64,000 nucleotides of DNA from an uncultured Acidobacteriaceae bacterium (GTDB lineage: Bacteria; Acidobacteriota; Terriglobia; Terriglobales; Acidobacteriaceae): contig CAIMKZ010000063.1 of NCBI GenBank assembly GCA_903842065.1, positions 82,771-146,770 on the forward strand, given 5' to 3'. Position 1 is the stretch's first letter; the number at the start of each line of letters is the position of its first letter. A program made the position numbers and the translations under genes. This document shows positions 59,144 through 64,000 of this stretch, one piece after another. The notes under the pieces were generated by a model. It ran no database searches. It was not told where the DNA came from and saw only the letters and a program-made list of their open reading frames with translations.

Positions 59144-59952
59144 AGACGCTGCTCATCGACATCGACCGCTGCAACGGCTGCCATTGCTGCCAGATCGCCT
59201 GCAAGGACGAGCACGTCGGCAACGACTGGTCGCCTTACGCAAAGCCCCAGCCGGATATCGGCCAGTTCTGGATCAAGGTCACCGATGTTGTCCAGGGTTC
59301 CGTGCCCAAGGTGCGCGTCCGCTACATGCTTGACGTTTGCCAGCACTGCGACGACGCGCCGTGCATCAAGGCGTGCGACAGTCAGGCGATCGCGAAGCGG
59401 GAGGATGGAATCGTATTGATCGATGCGGCGAAGTGCAACGGCGCGCGCGCCTGTCAGGCGGCTTGTCCTTACGGTGTGATTTATTTCAACGACGAGCTGA
59501 ACATCGCCCAGAAGTGTACGATGTGCGCGCATCTGCTCGATGACGGATGGAAGGAACCGCGCTGCGTAGACGTCTGCCCGACGGATGCTTTGCGATTTGG
59601 CGAGGAAGAAGAGCTGAAGGCTTTCATGGAAGGCGCGGAGATTTTGAAGCCTGAAGCAGAAACAAAACCGCGCGTGCACTACAAGGGATTGTTGAATAAA
59701 TTTTTCATCGCCGGCGCGGTCTTCGATCCGGTGATCGATGAGTGTGTAGAGGACTGCACGGTTACGCTCATCGCTACGGATGGAGTGAAGTCCACGCTCA
59801 AGACCGACGATTTCGGCGACTTCTGGTTCGAGCGCAACCCGCCCGGAACTTACTCACTCGTGATCGAGAAGCAAGGCTACCAACCCCACCGCATCGACTC
59901 CATCGACGCCAGCATAGATGTGAACGTCGGCGATATCGAGCTGCTCAAGTAG
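59140..59952 (+). CDS. transhydroxylase-type Fe-S small subunit (copy 3)
   Basis: 270 residues from the ATG at 59140 (AAGGAG, 4-nt overlap with the large subunit). Cysteine groups CNGCHCCQIACKDEH, CQHCDDAPCIKACD, ACQAACPYGVIYF and KCTMCAHLLDDGWKEPRCVD with VCPTDAL; then the C-terminal beta-sandwich (CTVTLIATDGVK, TDDFGDFWFERNPPGTYSLV, IDSIDASIDVNVGDIELL). The middle differs from copies 1 and 2, which read NSCPYRV where this reads AACPYGV, in line with the separate origin of its large subunit. Last gene of the island. Confidence 0.89.
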   Translation: MKTLLIDIDRCNGCHCCQIACKDEHVGNDWSPYAKPQPDIGQFWIKVTDVVQGSVPKVRVRYMLDVCQHCDDAPCIKACDSQAIAKREDGIVLIDAAKCNGARACQAACPYGVIYFNDELNIAQKCTMCAHLLDDGWKEPRCVDVCPTDALRFGEEEELKAFMEGAEILKPEAETKPRVHYKGLLNKFFIAGAVFDPVIDECVEDCTVTLIATDGVKSTLKTDDFGDFWFERNPPGTYSLVIEKQGYQPHRIDSIDASIDVNVGDIELLK

Positions 59953-59970
59953 ACTCGTAATTCAGCCACT

Positions 59971-60030
59971 GTCATCCTGAGCGTAGCGGGCCGCGCCATT
60001 GGCGCGGCCCGCGAAGTCGAAGGATCTGCG
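59971..60030. repeat. intergenic repeat with GTCATCCTGAGCG edge and 12-bp hairpin
   Basis: GTCATCCTGAGCGTAGCGGG start, perfect 12-bp stem GCGGGCCGCGCC / GGCGCGGCCCGC (59986-59997 with 60001-60012), loop ATT, then GAAGTCGAAGGATCTGCG. This sequence type is widespread in acidobacterial and other soil genomes. Could end transcription of the third pair. Confidence 0.7.
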
Positions 60031-60092
60031 TTTGACCTTCAACTTCAGTCCAGCCAACCAGCCGCCAGCCCCTTCCGTGATGGGGCGGGTCG

Positions 60093-60199
60093 GGGCGGCC
60101 CTACGGGACGCCGGTTCTTGCTGGGTTCACTACCCGGGGTTTCCACCCCGGGCTACTATCGATTCACCCCTTGCGGGGTGATTGGGGGGATGGATTTGG
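60093..60199. repeat. 107-bp direct repeat, left copy, flanking the toxin-antitoxin genes
   Basis: Starts GGGCGGCCCTACGGGACG and ends GGATGGATTTGG; contains two inner palindromes (CCCGGGGT...ACCCCGGG and CACCCCTTGCGGGGTG). Nearly identical to 60943-61048, with about one substitution and one base gained. Confidence 0.88.
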
Positions 60200-60203
60200 C
60201 GGA

Positions 60204-60545
60204 TCAGGCGGCGGTTCGGGCTTTGCTGCCGGTTTGGTCTACGTCCTTGAACTGCTCGATCTCGACCTCGCCCTCGGGGAAGACGGCTTTGATCTGTAGC
60301 TCGCCGCCCATGGCCTGAATAAATCCGCGCAGGGTCGAGACGTACATATCCGCGCGCTTTTCGAGCTTGGAGACAGAGCCCTGGTTGATGCCGAGAATAT
60401 TTGCCAGGTTAGCCTGGGTCAGGTTGCGCGCCTCGCGAAGCTGATTGAGGGTCGCGGCTTCGACAATCGCGCTGACCTCGCGCCGGGTCTTCTCTTCTAG
60501 CTCCGGGGAGAGCTTGCGCCGAACATCCTGCCATTTGTGCGCCAT
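60204..60545 (-). CDS. higA: XRE-family antitoxin (HigA-like)
   Basis: 113 residues starting MAHKWQDVRRKLSPELEEKT, ATG with GGAGG 8 nt upstream. The Cro/C1 helix-turn-helix is LREARNLTQANLANILGINQ followed by GSVSKLEKRADMYV, and a short C-terminal part (LQIKAVFPEGEVEIEQF) follows. Binds its own promoter and the toxin encoded 1 bp upstream. Order toxin then antitoxin is that of higBA modules. The 3' end abuts the left direct repeat. Confidence 0.85.
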   Translation of the reverse strand: MAHKWQDVRRKLSPELEEKTRREVSAIVEAATLNQLREARNLTQANLANILGINQGSVSKLEKRADMYVSTLRGFIQAMGGELQIKAVFPEGEVEIEQFKDVDQTGSKARTAA

Positions 60546-60546
60546 C

Positions 60547-60897
60547 TTATTGGCCTCCAATCTCTTCAAGGTGCCGCGCGTAGATTCGTTCCGCACGGGG
60601 AATCGCCTCGTCGTACCATCGCTCGTCGCCGGTCTTGTCGCCGCCCAGAATCATGTAGGCGCAGCGGCGGGGATCGAACGCGAACAGGATGCGATACGGC
60701 CTGCCCCGATGCTGCACCCGCAGCTCCTTCATGTTGGCAAACCGCGATCCCTTGATCGAATCCACATGCGGCCTGCCCAGCGCAGGCCCAATCTGCTCCA
60801 GCGCATCGATGCCGACGTGCACGCTCGCGCACTCGTCGTTGGCGAGCGCATCGTACCAGTCCCTGAACTCGTCGCTTACTTCGATCTCCCAGGACAT
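60547..60897 (-). CDS. higB: RelE/HigB-family toxin (Gp49-like)
   Basis: 116 residues from the ATG at 60895-60897 (a GTG five codons upstream is possible). SWEIEVSDEFRDWYDALAND start, GPALGRPHVDSIKGSRFANM then KELRVQHRGRPYRILFAFDP, and RCAYMILGGDKTGD followed by the basic C-terminal YARHLEEI. These match the DUF891/HigB group of mRNA-cleaving RelE-fold toxins: RPYRILFAF with Arg and the GGDKT strand are typical. Gene end and antitoxin start are 1 bp apart, so translation is coupled. The promoter lies in about 45 bp before the right direct repeat. Confidence 0.86.
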   Translation of the reverse strand: MSWEIEVSDEFRDWYDALANDECASVHVGIDALEQIGPALGRPHVDSIKGSRFANMKELRVQHRGRPYRILFAFDPRRCAYMILGGDKTGDERWYDEAIPRAERIYARHLEEIGGQ

Positions 60898-60942
60898 AGG
60901 TGTATTATGCACCAGAGGCGATATTCCTTCAAGGGAATTATC

Positions 60943-61048
60943 GGGCGGCCCTACGGGACGCCGGTTCTTGTTGGGTTCACTACCCGGGGTTTCACCCCGG
61001 GCTACTATCGATTCACCCCTTGCGGGGTGATTGGGGGGATGGATTTGG
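60943..61048. repeat. 107-bp direct repeat, right copy
   Basis: 106 bp, same sequence and orientation as 60093-60199. Between them lie only the two toxin-antitoxin genes and short spacers. Confidence 0.88.
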
Positions 61049-61148
61049 GGCGGGTCGGGGCGGCAGATCAGGGAAAAGGGACCAGGGACCAGGGACTGTG
61101 CTACTCCGAATGAGTGCTATGCGTTATTCAGGGGGAGGTTCTTGCTTT

Positions 61149-61197
61149 CCGCCCTAGCGGAGCTTGGACGGGGTGCCCTCGGTGGTGGCTGGGATGC
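61149..61197. repeat. 49-bp direct repeat, left copy
   Basis: CCGCCCTAGCGGAGCT...GGTGGTGGCTGGGATGC; the right copy differs in a few bases only. Both are followed by a short stretch containing CCACCCGCCC. Confidence 0.85.
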
Positions 61198-61384
61198 ATG
61201 AAATTACTTGGGCAGGGCCACCCGCCCTACCGCCGTCCCTACGGGACTCTTCGGAGATTTATTGTGGCTTACCCCACGCTACACCACCCAGCGGACGAAG
61301 ACCTGTCCGCTGGGACCCGGTTGAAGCGCGGGGCTAACTACCGTTGCGCCTACGGCGCGGTGGGAGGGTTTGGGGTAAACGACT

Positions 61385-61418
61385 CCCCGGTCCCCAAATG
61401 CAAGGGACCGGGGGCACC
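61385..61418. repeat. palindromic intergenic element of the GTGCCCC family (copy 6)
   Basis: CCCCGGTCCC / GGGACCGGGG followed by GCACCC; near-identical stem and loop to copy 3 at 24642, 37 kb away. Confidence 0.7.
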
Positions 61419-61538
61419 CTCAGTGGAGAAAGAATTGTCATGGGATCGGGGCCACCTGCCGCAGGCCGGTGGGCATGGCTCGAGTGTCTCGACGAGGGAA
61501 GGATACACGGTTTGGGGTTCAGGGGAGTTATCGCATTG

Positions 61539-61581
61539 GGTGCCCTGTCCTAAACGACGTTCTTTGTCGTTTAGGACAGGA
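61539..61581. repeat. palindromic intergenic element of the GTGCCCC family (copy 7)
   Basis: GGGTGCCC edge, then a perfect 15-bp stem CCTGTCCTAAACGAC / GTCGTTTAGGACAGG (61544-61558 with 61567-61581) around GTTCTTT. Confidence 0.7.
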
Positions 61582-61619
61582 CGGAGATACGGTTCGGGGC
61601 GGGGGAAGTGTATTGCCTC

Positions 61620-61668
61620 CCGCCCTAGCGGAGCTAGGACGGGGCACCCTCGGTGGTGGCTGGGATGC
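61620..61668. repeat. 49-bp direct repeat, right copy
   Basis: Same orientation as the copy at 61149-61197, 471 bp downstream. Confidence 0.85.
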
Positions 61669-61806
61669 TGGAAAAAAGCTTAGGGCGGGCCACCCGCCCA
61701 CCTACCTAAAAAATGCTATTTTGTAAGTGTCCCCCAATGTCCGAAATCGGGATTGGAAAGAGTCTCGGCTGAGCCTAGCCGTAGCGGAAAGTGATCGGAG
61801 TGCGCT

Positions 61807-62577
61807 ATGCCCTATTCGACCAGGCGGACCAGTGAACGCGCTGTCCAGATGCGCCGCACGATTGGGTATGGCAAAAATATCATCGGGGGCGTCGTGGTGG
61901 CGGCATATATTCAAACGCAAGCCAGCGGGATATTTGCCCATCCGTACAACCTCAATCACATACTCTATCTGGTCCTTCTCGTGGCGACAGGTCTGCTTAC
62001 ATATGGATGGATATTTGTGACCAACAGAGAACTCGATATTCTTTGCCAGTTTCTGGATCCGGTCGAATATCTAATGCCCTCCGAGACTGCGATGGGGATC
62101 TCTACTGCCTTGGCGCTAACCATCCTTCTTTACACAGCCAGAGAGCCTCTGTGGTTTGGAGCCAGCTATTCGGCTTATATGCTTCTCAGTGTCATTTTTT
62201 GGAAGCACGGCCTCGCCGAGATAGACAAGGCGATTCGAGGAAGCCGCAAGCACCTCAATGATGAATCCGATCGAAGGCGCAACGTCTATGGGGGAGCTTT
62301 GGACCTGCTCCACTCATACTACGTCCGGCAGCCCAATATGCGTCGATTGTATGTCAGTCTCGTGCTTGGTTTAGCCGGACTCGCCTTGTCAATTCTGGCT
62401 TTGAAATATGTCCCAGCGAGGCTCCAGACGATCGCATATGTCGCCTACATCGTTTCGGTTCTAGGGTTCGAGGTAGGCCTCGCGTCTTATTGGAGGTTCA
62501 AGCTTTATAGGACTGCGGTCCCATTTGAGATGGCGATAAGCGATTTTGAAGATCAAGAGAGAAATCGACACGAATAG
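61807..62577 (+). CDS. multi-pass membrane protein of unknown function
   Basis: 256 residues, ATG with GGAG about 7 nt upstream. Membrane segments at roughly 24-42, 48-70, 96-110, 117-133, 184-203 and 210-232, with a soluble charged loop between about 135 and 180 (KHGLAEIDKAIRGSRKHLND) and a charged C-terminus. No motif recognised. Composition is less GC-rich than the metabolic islands, similar to the next gene on the other strand. It may be part of an accessory segment bounded by the toxin-antitoxin repeats and the IS3-type element; its function is not known. Confidence 0.65.
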   Translation: MPYSTRRTSERAVQMRRTIGYGKNIIGGVVVAAYIQTQASGIFAHPYNLNHILYLVLLVATGLLTYGWIFVTNRELDILCQFLDPVEYLMPSETAMGISTALALTILLYTAREPLWFGASYSAYMLLSVIFWKHGLAEIDKAIRGSRKHLNDESDRRRNVYGGALDLLHSYYVRQPNMRRLYVSLVLGLAGLALSILALKYVPARLQTIAYVAYIVSVLGFEVGLASYWRFKLYRTAVPFEMAISDFEDQERNRHE

Positions 62578-62643
62578 CCAAGATACAGCCTGACGGCAGG
62601 TGGCCCGTCCAATTTTCACGCATCATGATCGCATGAAGCATCC

Positions 62644-62682
62644 GTGCCCCATTCAAAACGCATTCTTTACGTTTTGAGTGGG
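62644..62682. repeat. palindromic intergenic element of the GTGCCCC family (copy 8)
   Basis: GTGCCCCATTCAAAACG, loop CATTCTTTAC, then GTTTTGAGTGGG. The TTCTTT loop is shared with copy 7. Lies between convergent genes (gap 62578-62803). Confidence 0.7.
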
Positions 62683-62803
62683 AGACCCCGAACCTAAAGA
62701 CCGCCCGTTCATCGCAATAACGCAATGAACGGGGCGCAGCCGTATCCGGACCAGTTAAACTCTTTGCGAATTTTGATTGGGCCAATTGTCCAGAAAACTT
62801 CCT

Positions 62804-63799
62804 TTATTGCGGCGACGCAACAACTATTCGGTTGAAGTCTGACAATTCCGCGCCTTCGCCATAAAAGACTAGCGACACTTCGGAACGGGGAATAAATGTT
62901 GCGTGTTTATCTCCCTTTCCAAGTACGAATAGGCCCAATTCAGTCTCATCGAGAAGAAAACATGTCACACTCTGTCCAGCGTGTATCGGAGCATCCTTTG
63001 AGAGAGTCAATTCGATCTGGATTGACGCCCCGCCACCCCATTTGCGATGAATATGAGGATAGTAGAACTCTGCGAAAAACGATATTAATACAAAGTAGGC
63101 AAATATCAAATTCCGTAACTTATGAGTATGCAGTTTACTCTCATAATTCCACATATGGGCGCCGATGATCACGCCTGCCATCACAACCCAAAAGCCCGGT
63201 GCATTTGGCGTGAAAGTCTTAATGGCAAACAGGTCGTGAAAAGTAGCGGCTAAGTTGACTACAAATATTCCAATGACCGTCCCTGTGTTAATCAATTGGA
63301 GCAGCCTGGAGCCATCCTTTTTAATCGAGGATATGGTCGAGATTAAGATGGAGACTACTACCAGAACAATATCGACAACTAGCCACCAAGGAGTGCGGTA
63401 AGTAGTTATACCGTTATCAAACTGAAAGAGCGGTATAGAAAGAAACGCTAGAAAAATTGCAACGACCAAATAGGAGAGGGATATCTGGAGGAAATTGTCA
63501 ATATTGTAACCCTTTACTTTATCTGTGAAACGCCTTTTAGCTTCTAAAATAATCAAAAATGGGACAAATGTGAAAACTGAAAACCAGGCTCCAGCAGCAA
63601 TAATCCGTGGACGAAGCGGGTTCATGTCACTGTACCCGTAGCGAAAGTCGTTGAGCGATGTTATCAAGTAGCCTGTTGCGTATATGAACACCACCGCAAC
63701 AGTAGTCCACTTTGGTAGTTCGTTTATAGAAAACGAGAAGTACTGTGGTGATTTCTCTGATGATTCGGAAGTGCTAGAAGAATTCACATCCGGGGACAT
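62804..63799 (-). CDS. multi-pass membrane protein with C-terminal soluble domain, function unknown
   Basis: 331 residues. A Ser-rich polar N-terminus (~28 residues) precedes about seven membrane helices (near 31-50, 66-86, 105-127, 138-158, 170-187, 203-222, 228-246). After HIHRKWGGGA about 85 residues form a beta-rich soluble tail (IQIELTLSKDAPIHAGQSVT, LGLFVLGKGDKHATFIPRSE). AT-rich relative to the window and with few rare GC-type codons, which suggests a horizontally acquired gene. No family recognised. Start ATG at 63797-63799. The following 120 bp up to the transposase start show nothing else. Confidence 0.65.
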   Translation of the reverse strand: MSPDVNSSSTSESSEKSPQYFSFSINELPKWTTVAVVFIYATGYLITSLNDFRYGYSDMNPLRPRIIAAGAWFSVFTFVPFLIILEAKRRFTDKVKGYNIDNFLQISLSYLVVAIFLAFLSIPLFQFDNGITTYRTPWWLVVDIVLVVVSILISTISSIKKDGSRLLQLINTGTVIGIFVVNLAATFHDLFAIKTFTPNAPGFWVVMAGVIIGAHMWNYESKLHTHKLRNLIFAYFVLISFFAEFYYPHIHRKWGGGASIQIELTLSKDAPIHAGQSVTCFLLDETELGLFVLGKGDKHATFIPRSEVSLVFYGEGAELSDFNRIVVASPQ

Positions 63800-63921
63800 G
63801 GCGGAGTCGGTTTGTGCCGCACTCTGCGACGGATGGTTGGCATTGTCATAAGAGGGTTTTGACCTTGCCCGCGCAAAACGTATCCCTTAGCAAGCTGTTC
63901 TAATGCGAAGGGGTAGCGAAG

Positions 63922-64000
63922 ATGACGAAGTCGAAGCGGGGACGTTACACGCTTGAGTTCAAGCAGGAAGCAGTTCGGCTTGTTGAGTCGGGCCAGAGCC
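63922..64000 (+). mobile_element. IS3-family transposase orfA (partial, runs off the right edge)
   Basis: Twenty-six codons are visible: MTKSKRGRYTLEFKQEAVRL then VESGQS. The RYTxEFKxEAVRLVxxGQS pattern is the start of the helix-turn-helix domain of IS3-type (transposase 8) OrfA proteins. GGGGTAGCGAAG precedes the ATG. The element's left inverted repeat could not be fixed with certainty. Confidence 0.85.

Larger units (their letters stand above)
61049..61806. other. repeat-rich non-coding stretch
   Basis: About 760 bp with no gene I can support. It contains two copies of a 49-bp repeat (61149-61197 and 61620-61668), two GTGCCCC-family palindromes (61385-61418 and 61539-61581) and a tandem ACCAGGG run near 61080. 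The longest open frames here are made of these repeats. Confidence 0.75.

Noticed and set aside
61114..61683. A 189-codon plus-strand frame in the repeat-rich region
   Set aside because: It is built from the 49-bp repeat and GTGCCCC-family palindromes and has no protein-like pattern.

Overview
The window reads as chromosomal DNA of a GC-rich soil-type bacterium, most probably an Acidobacteriota (Terriglobia / Acidobacteriaceae-like). That placement is inference from gene content (acidobacterial-style exopolysaccharide locus, porin with a low-complexity N-terminal linker, AAHS transporter) and from several families of short palindromic intergenic repeats; no rRNA or other taxonomic marker is present. 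No tRNA, rRNA, CRISPR array or prophage was recognised.

Layout. (1) 1-6.9 kb: a partial acetate/succinate permease (SatP family), an outer-membrane porin-like protein, a small membrane protein, a MaoC-hydratase/phosphotransacylase fusion, and the two subunits of a 3-oxoacid CoA-transferase. (2) 7.2-31.3 kb: a large polysaccharide locus. A long plus-strand run encodes an initiating sugar-phosphate transferase, a Gfo/Idh/MocA dehydrogenase, an acetyltransferase-aminotransferase fusion, a GT2, a ChbG/YdjC deacetylase-GT2 fusion, an SxtJ/SxtK/SxtI-like carbamoyltransferase trio, an SGNH protein, a methyltransferase-FemAB fusion, a FemAB paralogue, a Wzy-like polymerase and a Wzx-like flippase. 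Two minus-strand genes (GT4 and a short nucleotide-sugar dehydrogenase) follow, then a Wza-like export protein and a Wzc-like chain-length protein whose P-loop lacks its lysine. (3) 31.3-60 kb: a catabolic island. It holds an aromatic-acid:H+ symporter, two 3-hydroxyacyl-CoA dehydrogenases, a FliB-like protein, a lone periplasmic binding protein, one Cys-ligated molybdopterin oxidoreductase with a small ferredoxin-like partner, PcaD, an IclR regulator, a 6-oxocamphor-hydrolase-like crotonase, three large/small subunit pairs of the pyrogallol-phloroglucinol transhydroxylase type, an HMG-CoA-synthase-like protein fused to a DUF35 domain, an SCP-x thiolase and an ADP-forming acyl-CoA synthetase. 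(4) 60-64 kb: a HigBA-type toxin-antitoxin pair framed by two ~107-bp direct repeats, a repeat-rich non-coding stretch, two membrane proteins of unknown function, and the start of an IS3-type transposase.

How the genes may work together. In the catabolic island, uptake of an aromatic acid, molybdenum-dependent rearrangement of polyhydroxylated benzenes (residues matching His144, Asp174 and Ser175 of the Pelobacter transhydroxylase are visible in all three large subunits), hydrolytic opening of a cyclic 1,3-diketone by the OCH-like crotonase, CoA activation (ADP-forming ligase and/or CoA-transferase), beta-oxidation-type dehydrogenation and thiolysis would form an oxygen-independent route for trihydroxybenzenes (gallate, pyrogallol, phloroglucinol or relatives). 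No gallate decarboxylase and no phloroglucinol reductase was found here, so the substrate and the completeness of the route are inference. The first transhydroxylase operon has a sigma70-like promoter (TTGACA-17-TATAAA, 44267-44295) followed by two 13-bp direct repeats 21 bp apart, a good candidate operator for the nearby IclR protein.
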